In this document: piece after piece, positions 34,753 to 46,937 of the stretch
Position numbering within the stretch: the first letter of the stretch is position 1
Layout: each line of letters opens with the position of its first letter
From: Diphasiastrum complanatum
Lineage: Eukaryota > Streptophyta > Lycopodiopsida > Lycopodiales > Lycopodiaceae
DNA: 64,000 bases
NCBI GenBank assembly: GCA_029204225.1
Contig: CM055109.1
Location: forward strand, 48,013,112 to 48,077,111
Direction: 5' to 3'
Position numbers and translations under genes: made by a program
Notes under the pieces: model-generated
Databases searched by the model: none
Told to the model about the DNA's origin: nothing
What the model saw: the letters and a program-made list of their open reading frames with translations, nothing else

Positions 34753-37005
34753 CCACTTACAAGAGAAAGTACAAAAAACTAGTCAAGCTAGAATTGTGAA
34801 ATTTCAATAGGTCCCCCTCTCCGAAGAAACACTCAATTTTTGGTACTATATAAAATTTTGGAATGTTATAGACATATACTTTTGAAATTTGTAGACCTAT
34901 TCTCTTCTTATAAGAGATTTTTGATTGGTTGGATTGAATATTCATGTTTTTATATTGCAAAAGATTAGAATTTTTTTCTATTCCCTTCAACTTCTTGAAG
35001 CCATTTCCTTCTTAGCTAATTATACTATCCTTTATATTGTGAATATTTCATGAGGTTGCTATGGGGTTGTACCATCTTGCTCCAACAAAAACATCCCTCA
35101 TTACCTAGGTCAACAAAATTCCACCATGAGCATGTTATTTTGTTTAGATAGAAAAGATATCACTATATAGATGAAGGCCTACGGATCTCTTCATGAATCC
35201 AGTTTCGCCTCTTCTCCATGCCAAACGTGATCCTCCTATAATAGGATGATAATTGAGAAGAAAAATAAATTAGTGCCTTCTAAGCATAAAATTTTGGCCA
35301 TAAAGCCCTATAGAAAAAAATTACTAGTGAGGAATGCCATTAATGATTCAAGAAAAGAAAAATTGAAACACCTCTTCTTTGAGGGCACCTATCATATTTG
35401 GAAAGAGCAATGTACGGAATTTCAAACACATTTTCATGTAAAATTTAAGTAACGATTTTGATTAGACATGTGGCACTTGTTTATGGGGAACATACTTTGA
35501 CAAAATTAATATGGACCACTAGAAATGACAAGTTATACAAACTTGAAATTTTCATCTGTCATGAATGGTTTTGCTTTTCAAGCTATTAAAATGTGGTGGT
35601 CCATCAATAAAAAGGAAGAAGACTATTTGGGGGTAGTCATTTCACTTTTAGTATTTGTCTATTGTAAGACACTACACATCAGGACTAAAAAGTCTTATTA
35701 TGTGTATTTGAATGTGTACATAATAATTAATTGTTTCTATGTAGCACATTCATTAAGAAGTGACACTGGCCCTTTGAACAAGTGTACTTTTCATAGGTTC
35801 ATTATAAGGCTTATAGTCAAAGCATTCTAGCTGAAAGAAAAAACTTCTAGCTACATCTTGGTGTGAAGGAACATACGCATACTCGAATGTTTTGTATTTA
35901 ATACATTAATACAAGCACAAATTGGTCTTTTTCGTTATTGGTTTACATTTTAAAGGTTCTCGATATGCATAAATTTTAGAAGTATCTGTCAATGAGACAC
36001 AATTAGCCATCATGCATTGGAATTTTACAAGTCAAATTGTCATCATGTCCCACAAACAAGAAATGTATTACTTATGTCTTCTAGTTTCTACGTTGTGTTA
36101 TTGATTTGACATAGTACTAGAGTGGCAATAATACTAGCTACGTTGTGACCCTTTTTATGCCCTATCAAGCAATTCAATTAAGTGCATAGTCATTATTTAT
36201 ATCATTCTCAAGTTCTTCTTGATGTGTCATAATTAATATCACTCCATTTACCAATTTGAAATAATTAAATATTATACAAATTTATATTTGTACATATTAG
36301 GATTCATTTCAATGCACATGTGATAATCATTGACTTTGAAAAACTAAAGTTTATATGAATATAGTTCATGTAGTATCACATTGTCACAAAGCTATCCTAG
36401 TAATTATTGAAAATGAAATGAGTGAAAGAGGACATTGGGAAATGACTTAAGATGCAATTGAATGTATCTAGGATGAAGAGTCTTTATGATATCCAAACAC
36501 TCATGATTGTTAGGCATTGTTTGTTTGTAGCTAGCCCATGAGATTAGACATGAACCTCAACATTTGACCTTGCACATTTCTTTTCATAAAAGAGATGGCA
36601 CATGTACTATCATAGAGAATTTACTTAGATAATAATAAAGATTGTTCCATGACAGTGGGACAAAAACCACAATTTTGAGTGCAAGATTTGATATTAGACA
36701 CAATATCTAATGGTAATTGATATCAATATTTTTACTAGAAAACTTCCAAAATTAGCTTTATAGAACATATCATACAACTTACCTAATGAGCACTTTCTTT
36801 GAATCAATATAGCTCACTTATTACGTGTTATCCACATGATTGTGTAGAAGCTCTAGGGTATGATAAGTTTTTTTTGTCTTTTACCCTATTTTTTTAAATC
36901 GACCATAACTTCTATTTAGAATAATGGACAACAATCATACACTTGTATTGAAACATGTTCGCCCTTGTGAAAAATTAAAAGCTATCTATGTTAAGTCTAG
37001 GGGTC
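34753..37005. other. AT-rich spacer, nothing recognised
   Basis: 2.2 kb with only short motif-free frames (for example 35525-35830). It directly borders the left target duplication of element D, so it is the pre-insertion flank of that element. Confidence 0.45.
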
Positions 37006-37010
37006 TGATA

Positions 37011-37862
37011 TGTTGAAAATGTCACTTCAAACTTGTTATACTTGGTGTATCTTGAGATATGAGATCATGATAGGATCTCACACGTGTGGAGTTTGTTCCC
37101 ACGTGTGAAAAGATGTACATAACTTGTTTTTATAAAGTTAGATTGATTTTAGATGGATCTACCCATGTGTGAAATTGACCTTTGAGTAGAATCTAGAAAT
37201 GAGTGAATTTGGCCAAACTTTTGTAAATAGAATGCACTTCCATGTGAATGAGTAAATGTTCCCACATGTCAAGGTGCTATTCACACGTGTGGATAAAATC
37301 GTAGATGATAAGATAGAGAGATTCCATTAGATCCTATTTTACTGAGAATATTCTTATAAATGTGGAAGACTGACTTTTTGTTTTCTAGCCAAAGAGAATA
37401 GTCAACTTTGGGAAATGAGCATATATGGCTCCCATTGGTGGATCTGAATGACTAGGCACTCTTCACACATGTGAAGGCTTTATGGACAGTACATAGCTCG
37501 TGGATGTACTTGATCTAAAAAGGGATCAATCAAATCAATGAGAAGTTGATGTGACATTGGCAAATTCTAGTTTTCTTTGTATTTTCCACATTTGTCTTGA
37601 GTTTTGATGAGTGGAATGCTCTTGTAATCTTGAGTACTTTAATCTCTGTTTACATTCCGTACAGAAACTATCCTCCACACGTGTGAGGCCGCTCTACTAA
37701 GTTTTTAGTCATTTGATCCATTGCTCTTGCTTAAATCATAGTGTAATGCATCTAGATCAAGATCTAAAACTTAGAACTTGATAGATCATTAAATTAAGCA
37801 ATCAATAACTCTTAATGATTGTTTTGTACAATCACACTTGTCCTTTTTTCTGAAAATCGACA
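37011..37862 (+). repeat. 5' LTR of element D
   Basis: 852 bp, TGTTGAAAATGTC ... AAAATCGACA. It carries several CACACGTGTG / CACATGTG-type palindromes. Confidence 0.94.
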
Positions 37863-38455
37863 TGGTATCAAAGCCAAGTCTAAGAGTGATCTAATGATTA
37901 ATGAATCTTGTGAAATCATTGACAATGAGTTGCTTTTGAGCTTTACTTGAGAAGGCGAGTTCAAGGAAATAGGTACCATCAATATTTTTTGTCAAGATTG
38001 ATTTGTGGGCTGCTGATGTACTGTCCACATGTGTGAAACCATATAGCAACCTTTAAATTAACTGCTTCTAGTGTTTTTGACCCAAAAATGTGCATATTAG
38101 TCCAAAATTCAAGGTTTTTGGTGCATTGTCTAGATCTAGGTTCAATCTATTGAATGCTAATGATCAATAGTGTTTTGATTCATTGAAGCAATTCATTTTG
38201 AAGCATAAGATCAGATCTATAAGGATGATTTGTTCAAATCTTATTTATTTTTTTAAGTTACAAACAAAATTATACTAGAATCAATTTTTTGGAGGAGTGA
38301 TTTGCTAGGATATTTGAAGTACATCTATTATACCATCATCCAAGTTGAACTAGGTTGATTGGGCCGAGATTAGAAGCTTCTTGAAAAGCTAGAAATCTAT
38401 TTTAGATCACTCTTTATGAAGAGATCTTTGTGCATCTCATAGGCTTTCATTCACA

Positions 38456-39281
38456 ATGTCATCCATGGGTGGATATTTGTTAGAATCTACTGAGAAACTA
38501 ACTTCCACAAACTATTCCATTTGGAAAGTGAGGATGGAATCACTACTTGTGATCCATGACCTTTTTGATATTGTTTTAGGAGTTAAGGAAGAGTCTCAAG
38601 CTGCCCAAGAACAACTAAAATACAAGAAGAGGGCTAGATTAGCCTAACATTTCTTAAAGTTGAACGTGAGCAATGACCTCTTGAAGGAGGTGGCTTATTT
38701 TGCCTCATCATCAAAAGAGGCTTGGGATTCACTAAAGAACATTTATTATAAGAGTGCTTATGCTAAGAAACTTAATCTTGCAAAGCATGAGCGGAAGTGG
38801 AAAAAATGGACAAGAGTATGTCCTAAGGGTCGAATCTTTGAACAAAGAATTGGGATCTATAGGAGAGAATATCCAAGACAATGAACTAGTACAAGTAATT
38901 TTGAATGTATTAGGTGATGAGTTCTCTAATATAGTTCAATATTTTGCTATTCAAGACCAACTTCCATCAATTGATAAGTTACATAATATTCTTATGGCTA
39001 AGGAGCTACATAATGGTGATGAGAAAGCAAAATTCACATCAAAAGGCAAGAAGAAGACACATCCATTCAAGAAGTTTCAAGGCAAGGAGGCCGAGGCAAA
39101 GGATGGAGATCTACCTCCAAAGGGAAGCAAAAGAACAAAGCCAAGCTTAAGTGTTTCTTTTTTGGAAAGAAAGGACGCTTTGCTTTCGAATTTTATAAGA
39201 AGAAGAATGCAAAAGGGAGTGAAGATCAAGGCAACCTTGCACAAGGGGAGGAGGAAGAGGATGGCATCAACACATCCTTGA
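38456..39281 (+). pseudogene. Copia gag, element D
   Basis: Starts ATG 38456 (MSSMGGYLLESTEKL) with TNYSIWKVRMESLLVIHD, then a stop at about 38645 and a frameshift near 38780. The capsid core continues in another frame (NELVQVILNVLGDEFSNIVQ). The zinc knuckle at about 39149-39195 has lost most ligands (CFFFGKKGRFAFEF where CxxCxxxxHxxxxC is expected). Confidence 0.88.
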
Positions 39282-39316
39282 TGGTAGCATCTACACCAAG
39301 ATCAAGCCAAGAGACA

Positions 39317-42310
39317 TGGTGAATTGATAGTGGGGCTAGCTCCCACATGTCATTCAACAAGCATTATTTTTCTACTCTACTTTCTTTTAATGATTCTAAG
39401 AAGTCAATCTACACTTCTAGTGATCAAGAATGTAAGATATATGGCATAGGATCTATTCCATTATGCTTAGGATCATCTAAGAGGATAGATCTTGATAATG
39501 TTTTCTATGTTCCATCAATTTTGTATGTTCCATCAATTACAAAAAACTTGCTTAGAGTTGGTCAACTAATGGACAATGGACTAGATGTACATTTCAAGAA
39601 TGGAGTGTGTTCCACATTGAAAAGTGATAAGTGCATAGCTAGTGGCATTAAGAAAGGAAGGCTTTTTTAAGTTGGATGCTAATGTGGCCATTGAAAGTGT
39701 GAATATGGTTAGGGAGGAGTTGACTCAAGTGGAGCTTTGGCACAAAAGATTAGGCCATCCTAATCTTCAAGCAATGGAATCCATGGCATCAAAGGAGCTA
39801 GCTCTCGGCCTACCAAATTCTTTCAAGAGGTGTGGCAAAGTGTGTGAGGCATGTGGCCTTGCAAAGTCACACAAGACTTCCTACAAGAGATCTTTGAAAA
39901 GATCTACCTCACCTTTGGATCTTATTCATTCAGATGTAAATGCTTTTTCTCATGAAAGTAATGGAGGTGCTTTAATGTATGTGACTTTCATAGATGATTG
40001 TACTAGATTCACTTGGATTGAATTATTATCTAAGAAAAACCTTGTATATGAAGCTTTTGTATGGAAAAGCAACTTAGTTCTTGTATTAAAGTTCTAAGAT
40101 GTAATATTGGAGGAGAATATATCTCCAACAAGATGAGAGACTTTTGTGAGATCAATGGCATTAAGAGAGAGCTCACTTGTTCCTACACCCCCCAACAAAA
40201 TGGGGTGGGCGAGAGGAAAAATAGGACCTTTGTGAATGTGCAAAGTCTTTAAGACTTGATCCATCTCTACCCATCTCCTTTTGGTGGGAGGCCATAACCT
40301 GTGCAAATTACTTATGTAATAGGCTTCCTAGTAGTGCTATTGGTGGGATCTCACCATTTCAAGCTTTGTTTGGCCCAATGTAAAGATTTTAAAGTGTCTG
40401 GATGTATATTTATGTCCACATTCCTTTGGAAACTAGAAGGAAAGAAGATGCAACTTCCTTCAAAGGAATATTTGTAGGCTATAGTGAAAATAGCAAAGGA
40501 TATAGGATATTTGATCCTATTTCAAGCAAATTAAAAGCTAGCAAGGATGTCTTATTTGATGAATCTCAAAGTTACAAGTTGTCTCCAAGTGCATCTAATT
40601 TTTTAGGTGATGAAGATCTTGCAAAACCCGAGGAGGAGCTTCTTGAAAATGATCTTTAGGAAGATCAAGATCAAGTACCAAAGGGGCCGAGAAGATCCAC
40701 AAGGAGCAAGGCCGAGCCTTCAAGGCTCACATACTTTGAGAAAGGAAAGCAAAGGGAAGACAAAACTCCTTCTACCTCTTACTCTTCCCTAACCACAATG
40801 CTTGAAGATCCATCATGTTATGAAGATGCAAGTATATCACAATTTTGGAGAGATGCAATGCAAGTAGAGTTTGATGTTTTGATAGATCATCAAACTTGGA
40901 ATCTTGTACACCTTCCATATGGGAAGAAGCCACTTGCATGTAAGTGGATCTATAGATTAAAGTACAATCAAGATGGATCTATAAGTAAGTACAAATCTAG
41001 ATTGGTTGCTAAGGGGTTTTTTCAAACTAAGGCATAGATTATGAAGAAACATTTGCTCCTATAGAAAAGCTTGTAACTATTAGATTGAACATTTGTATTG
41101 CTACTTTGTTCAAGTGGAATATCTATTAAATGGATGTGACCAATGCTTTTTTGAATGGCTACTTGGAGGAGGAAATATACATGTTGCAACCCGAGGGCTT
41201 CATCAAGGATGGTGAGGAGGACAAGGTTTGCCACTCTAGGAAGAGCCTATATGGCTTGAAGCAAGCACCTAGAGCTTGGTACTCTAGGTTGCATGATTTT
41301 CTCTACTCCCTTGGCTTTGTGCTTTGTACATCAAATGTAATGATGGAAAGATCATCATTTTAGTACTTTATGTTAATGATATCATAATGATAGGAAATGA
41401 CGGTGAAGGCATAAGAAATGTTAAAGCTTCTTTGTCTAGTGAATTCAAGATGGTAGATCTAGGACTTCTTAATCTCTTACTTGGAATAGAAGTTACTAGA
41501 GGTAGTGATTTTACTTTTATAATTCAATGAAAGTATGCTACTTCCATTCTTGAAAGGTTTGGCATGAAAGATTGTAAGGGGATTGACACCCCTATGGAGC
41601 AAGTTTGTAAAGTTACTAATGATTGTGATGAAGCATCCTTTGAGGACATTACACTCTTTAGGAAACTAATAGGCTCCTTAAGCTATTTGACAATCACTAG
41701 ACCATATTTGAGTTATAGTGTAAGCAAGCTAAGTCAATATATGCAAGTTCCTTTGATGCATCATTGGAAAAGTGCCAAGAGAGTGCTTAGATATGTCTCT
41801 TCTACTAGATTTTTTGGCATTCCCTATCAAGGATCTAACTTGTCCTTGAAGGCATTTTTGGATTCAAATTTTGCAGGAGACAAGATGGATAGATCTATAA
41901 GTGCATTTTCCACTTTTCTTTGTGGAGGAGTGATATCTTGGCTTTCCAAAAAGCAAGATACAATTTGTCTTTCCCCTTGTGAAGCTGAGTACAAGGCATT
42001 GACTTCAACAACCAAAGAACTCCTATGGCTAAGAAGACTTTTGGTGGAGCTTCAAGTGCTAAAGGTCGAGGAGATCTCTTGCATCTATTGTGACAATCAA
42101 GCTTCTCAACAAATTGCTAGCAATTCGATCTTCCATGCTAGAACAAAGCATATTGAGATAGCTCATCACTCTGTGAGGGAGAAGGTGCAATCCAAGGAGG
42201 TTCAGCTTCATCATGTGCCATCATCCGAGTGCATAGTTGATATCTTAACCAAACCTTCGGCTAAAAATCCATTTTTTAAGTTAAGAAGTGCTCTTGGAAT
42301 TGTAGTTTGA
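39317..42310 (+). pseudogene. Copia pol, element D (protease to RNase H), inactive
   Basis: Protease IDSGASSHM starts at 39323 directly after an in-frame TGA where Trp is usual. Integrase: LWHKRLGHPNLQ, CEACGLAKSHKTSY, FIDDCTRFTW, then GVGERKNRTF near 40205. RT: ACKWIYRLKYNQDGSISKYK, FLNGYLEEEIYMLQPEGFI, SLYGLKQAPRAWY, and the catalytic box as YVND (41369-41380), which loses one of the two metal-binding Asp residues. RNase H runs open 41564-42310 with CDNQASQQIASNSIFHARTK. At least six frame breaks separate the parts. Confidence 0.9.
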
Positions 42311-42347
42311 TGTACATTAAACTTGCCAAGTTAGAAGTGAGGAGGAG

Positions 42348-43193
42348 TGTTAAAAATGTCACTTCAAACTTGCTATACTTGGTGTATCTTGAGATATGAG
42401 ATTATGATAAGATCTCACACGTGTGGAGTATGTTCCCACGTGTGAAAAGATGTACATGACTTGTTTTTATAAAGTTAGATTGATTTTAGATGGATCTACC
42501 CATGTGTGAAATTGACCTCTGAGTAGAATCTAGAAATGAGTCTATTTGGTCAAACTTTTGTAAATAGAATGCACTTCCATGTGAATGAGTAAATGCTCCC
42601 ACATGTCAAGATGCCATTCACACATGTGGATAAGATTGTAGATGATAAATTAGAAAGGTTCTATTAGATTCTATTTTATTAAGAATATCAAATGTGGAAG
42701 ACTAGCTTTTTGTTTTCTACCAAAGAGAATAGTCAACTTTGGGAAATGAGCATATATGGCTCCCATTGGTGGATCTGAATGACTAGGCACTCTTCACGTG
42801 TGTAAAGGTTTGTTGGACAGTACGCAGCTCGTGGATGTACTTGATCTATAAAGGGATCAACTAAATCAATGAGAAGTTGATGTGATATTGGCAAATTCTA
42901 GTTTTCTTTGTATTTTCCACATTTGTCTTGAGTTTTGATGAGTGGAATGCTCTTGTATGCTTGAGTACTTTAATCTCTATTTAAAGTACGTATAGATACT
43001 GCCCTCCACATGTGTGAGGCTGCTCTACTAAGTTTTTAGACATTTGATCCATTGCTCTTGCTTAAATCATAGTGTAATGCATCTAGATCAAGATCTAACA
43101 CTTAGAACTTGATAGATCATTGAATTAAGCAATCAATAACTCTTAATGATTGTTTTGTACAATCATAGTTGTCCTTTTTTCTGAAAATTGACA
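42348..43193 (+). repeat. 3' LTR of element D
   Basis: 846 bp, TGTTAAAAATGTC ... AAAATTGACA, colinear with the 5' LTR apart from small indels (for example a 4-bp gap near 42690). It is preceded by the polypurine tract AGAAGTGAGGAGGAG. Confidence 0.94.
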
Positions 43194-43198
43194 TGATA

Positions 43199-43880
43199 AA
43201 CTTTTTTGTATCCATGTATGTGTGAGTAGGTGATAGGGCCAATTTTGGCTTAGGAGGCTACTCGAGCAAGTACATGTGTAATTCCATGATTAGGCCAAAA
43301 GTAATTTGTGATGTGGCTCAAGCTAGTTAGGCTTGCTACAAGTGTCTTAATTAGGTTGGATGAGTGACTCACTCCTATGTGTTGGCATGAGATCTAGTGA
43401 CCAATCAAGTGGACCTGATCTGGTATTGTACAAAATTTAGTGCTAAAAAACCTGTGAGGGACAGCCAACTTTGACTTTTTGGTTCTCCTCCAAGTTAGAT
43501 CCAAAATACATGCTAGATAGCTTGCTAGAAAGCTAGTATCATCAAGATTGCATAGCAATTAGTTTCATATCAATTGGATCTTCCAATCACAAAGTTATAG
43601 CCAATTGAATCAATGTGGGTAGGGCACCCAACCTAGTTGGACACATTTTGTTTGACTCCTATCTTGCTTGTTTGATCCAAAAACTCAAGAAAAAGCTTGC
43701 CAATCTAGTCTATTTGAGATCTAGACAATTTTTTGAGGTCATAGCCACATTGTTTCATGAAATCCATCTGTATTTGAGTAATTTGTGGATGTTCTGAGTG
43801 CTTTCCACGTGCTTAAAAGAGTTTAAACCAAACTTTGTCCATACTTCATCTTTGAGTGAAAGTTTGATCTAGTTTAAGAG
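43199..43880. other. Flank of element D / possible leader of element G
   Basis: Non-coding sequence between the right target duplication and the gag of element G. It could contain the G leader or LTR, but no primer site or TG...CA boundary was found. Confidence 0.35.
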
Positions 43881-43883
43881 AGA

Positions 43884-45965
43884 TTGCTAGAGCTAATGAG
43901 ATTGATCTCACATCTACTTGCAAGATCTCATCTTGGAGTTGGTAGCACACCTTTATTGGATCCATTATTGAGAGAGAAGCAACACTTTGTAGTCCATTAC
44001 AAGACATCTACTCTAATTTTCATGGCATCCATGGGTTCCTTCCTATTAAAATCAAGTGAGAGATTATCTACCTCCAATTACTCTATTTGGAAGGTTAGGT
44101 TGGAGTCAATTTTGATCCTCCAAGATGTAATGGATATTGTCCTTGGACTTGAGGAGGAGCCTCAAGTGCTTCAAGAAGTACAAAGGTACAAAAAAAGATC
44201 TAGAATGGCTCTTCACTATATCAAGATGAATGTCTCTTATGAGGTATTGAGAGAAATTGGTGCTTGCACCTCGGCCAAGGAGGCTTGAGATACACTCAAA
44301 GCCAGTTATGAGGCCAAGAATACCTCTAGGCTCCTCATTCTACGGAACCAAATCTTCCAAAGCTGCCAAAAGAGTGGAGAGAGTGCTTCCAATTATGTAT
44401 TGAGAGTCAAAGACATCCATAGAGAGCTTGCATGTATTGGAGACACCATCAACCAAAGTGAGCTAGTCCAAGTCATCCTCAATGGCTTGAGAGATGAATA
44501 TGATAGTCTTGTCCAATCTTATTCCATCAAAGAAGATCTACCAAGCTTGGAGGGCTTCCATGGTGTACTTATTGTTGAAGAATCAAGACAAGAGAACAAG
44601 CTCATGAGGATGGAAAAACTCTCAATCAATTATGATGGAGATGGCAAAGCCTGATTTGTCAAAGACAAGCACAAAGGGAGGAGCAAAGGTCAACATCAAC
44701 ATTTCTCTAAAGAAAAAGCTAAAGATAAGTACAAAGATGGAGAGGAGGAGGATTCCTCTCAAGCTTCTACATCAAAGTTGAAGAAAAAGAAGATCAAGTG
44801 CTTCTTTTGTGGCAAGAAAGGCCATTATTCCACTAATTGTTTCAAGAAGAAGAACCGATTCAAGGAAGCCAACATCTTTAATGAGGGAGATACTGATGCA
44901 ATTGAAGGTGATGTAGAATAAGTGTTGTTGGAACCATTCCTTTGTGTCTTGGATCATCTAAAAGAATGGATCTAAATAATGTCCTTTATGTATCTTCAAT
45001 CACCAAGAACTTGTTAAGTGTTGGCCAACTCATGGATAATGGCCTAGATGTACAATTTAAGCAAGGAGTTTGTTCCATTTTCAAGAATGACAATTGCATA
45101 TAAAAAATGATTTAAACATGGTAGATTGTTTAAATTGGATGCTAATGTGGCTATGGAGAGTGTGAACTTGGCAAAGGAGGAGATCACCCAAGTGGAGCTA
45201 TGGCACAAGATGTTGGGCCACCCATCCCAACTTCAAGGCAATGGAATCAATGTGTGAAACTCCAAGAAGTTGTCAAGGTGTGGTAAGCTATGTGAGGCTT
45301 GTAGTCTCTCAAAGACTCACAAGCATCATTTCTCTAGATCTACCACAAGATCTACAACCCGTCTTGAAATCATACATTTGGATGTGCATAGCTTCTCACA
45401 AGAATCTAATGGTGGTGCCAAAGTATATGTGTCATTTATTGATGATCACTTCAAAATTTGCTTGGATCTACCTTTTGTGTTCAAAAAGTATGGTGTTTGG
45501 TTCATTTTTAAAGTTCAAAGCTCTAGTTGAAAATCAACTTAATACTAAGATCAAGGAATTAAAATGTAATGGTGGAGAGTACATCTCCAACAAAATGATA
45601 GAGCTTTATAATGCTAATGACCTAAAGAGGGAGTTACCTTGTCCTTATATCCCTCAACAAAATGGAGTGGTTGAGAGGAAAAATAGATCTCTATGTGAGT
45701 GTGCTAAGCTCTTAAGGCTAGAATATTCTCTACCAAAACCATTTTGGGGTGAGGCAATTGTATGTGCTAACTTTTTATGCAATAGATTGCCTAACAAAGC
45801 CATTGGAAGAATCCAACATATGAAGCTCTATATGGTAAGAGGTTGAATCTCAAAGATTTGAAAATATTTGGATCTACTTGCTATGTTCACAAATCCTTGG
45901 AGATAAGAAAGAGGGACGATGCCACTTCTATCAATAGTGAAAATAGAAAAGGATATAGAGTCCAG
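43884..45965 (+). mobile_element. Ty1/Copia element G, internal fragment (gag to integrase)
   Basis: Gag starts at ATG 44022 (MASMGSFLLKSSERLS) and continues with a TGA at about 44287. The zinc knuckle CFFCGKKGHYSTNC (about 44801-44842) keeps all four ligands. No protease DSG motif was seen, so that part is probably deleted near 44920. Integrase follows in pieces: ELWHKMLGHP, CEACSLSKTHKHHF, NGGEYISNKM, QQNGVVERKNRSLCECAK (45650-45720) and FWGEAIVCANFLCNRLP. It fades out at about 45960. No LTR, RT or RNase H remains. Gag is close to that of element D. Confidence 0.87.
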
Positions 45966-46397
45966 CAAGTTCACACGTGTGGGAATTACCATAAATGGGT
46001 GAATGATATTTACTAAGTTTTGTGTTAGCACATAGAACATTTGAAAATTACAATCTATCTCTAGATTCTATGGCTAGATCACAATCTAGAATGCTAATAA
46101 CCAAACTATGATTGCTTTCACAAGTGTGAAAAAAAAGTACAAATAAATTCAAGTATGAGAGAAAGCCTCCTACTCGGATTAGAGAGAGAATGGCAATTCA
46201 AACTTATAATTTCAAAATCCAAATTGACAAGAAGATAGCATCTATGCTTGATTCATCATCAAAATTAGTGAGAGATCTCACTTACATATATAGTGATGGT
46301 ATTAGCTCGAGGTCGCACAAGCCTCAAATGACATTTGTCTGCTTCTAAGAGTAGTAACTACCAAAATATTGACACCTACAAGTTTGCATGTAGAGAC
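45966..46397. other. Spacer between elements G and F
   Basis: Non-coding. The junctions with both elements lack a visible target duplication. Confidence 0.4.
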
Positions 46398-46722
46398 TGT
46401 GAATAATTTCATATCACTAAGATCCAAAATGTCCCTTTGATCTTTGGTTAGATAGACAAGCAAATCAGCAATCTTGCCAATGTAGAAAAATCAGCATCTA
46501 CACTATGATTGACATGCAAAGTCTAATAAATCTAGATCAAACGTCAATAAAAATATAAACTAATATTCATGTCCGTAAAAATAGTAAGCTATTGTATTTC
46601 ACACATATGGATCTGAAAATAACAATTATTAAGCATTCTACACATAGAATTGCAAGATATCACAAGTATAGTGCACCAATGGATAGTAGAACCCAAGAGA
46701 ACCATGTATCAGCATGAATGAG

Positions 46723-46810
<88 letters not shown>

Positions 46811-46882
46811 ATGTATTCTCTTCCCATGAGTTACATCCTTTTATAACAAGTCAAAACCTAAATTTAAACTTTGGTTTTCCCT
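46398..46882 (-). repeat. 3' LTR of element F, missing its outer ~240 bp
   Basis: Colinear by eye with 27111-27522 of the element C LTR, including AGTGCACCAATGGATAGTAG and CATGAGTTACATCCTTTTATA. The part corresponding to 27523-27759 is absent, and pol-end sequence follows directly. A long GA run has expanded inside it. Confidence 0.75.
46726..46809 (+). repeat. (GA)n microsatellite inside the LTR of element F
   Basis: 84 bp of GA at a place where the related LTR of element C has only the short interrupted AGATAGAGAAGAGAGAAG. Confidence 0.96.
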
Positions 46883-46937
46883 CCAGTCCTATGCTTTTTG
46901 AACAAGTCCTTTCCCCATGCTTTGGTGAAGATATCAG

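Larger units (their letters stand above)
37011..43193 (+). mobile_element. Ty1/Copia element D, structurally complete with target duplication
   Basis: 6183 bp. 5' LTR 37011-37862, primer site 37863-37875 (TGGTATCAAAGCC), gag from 38456, protease, integrase, RT, RNase H ending at 42310, polypurine tract 42333-42347, 3' LTR 42348-43193. The 5-bp target duplication TGATA lies at 37006-37010 and 43194-43198. By eye the two LTRs differ at roughly 60 of about 850 aligned positions. The coding region has many stops and frameshifts, a ruined zinc knuckle and YVND in place of YVDD, so it is not autonomous. Confidence 0.93.

Noticed and set aside
35246-35830. Two adjacent plus-strand frames (68 and 101 codons)
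   Set aside because: AT-rich, unrelated to any known motif, with no splice-framed continuation.
38944-39150. Short frame overlapping gag of element D as a separate gene
   Set aside because: It is an alternate frame of the decayed Copia gag, which accounts for the sequence.
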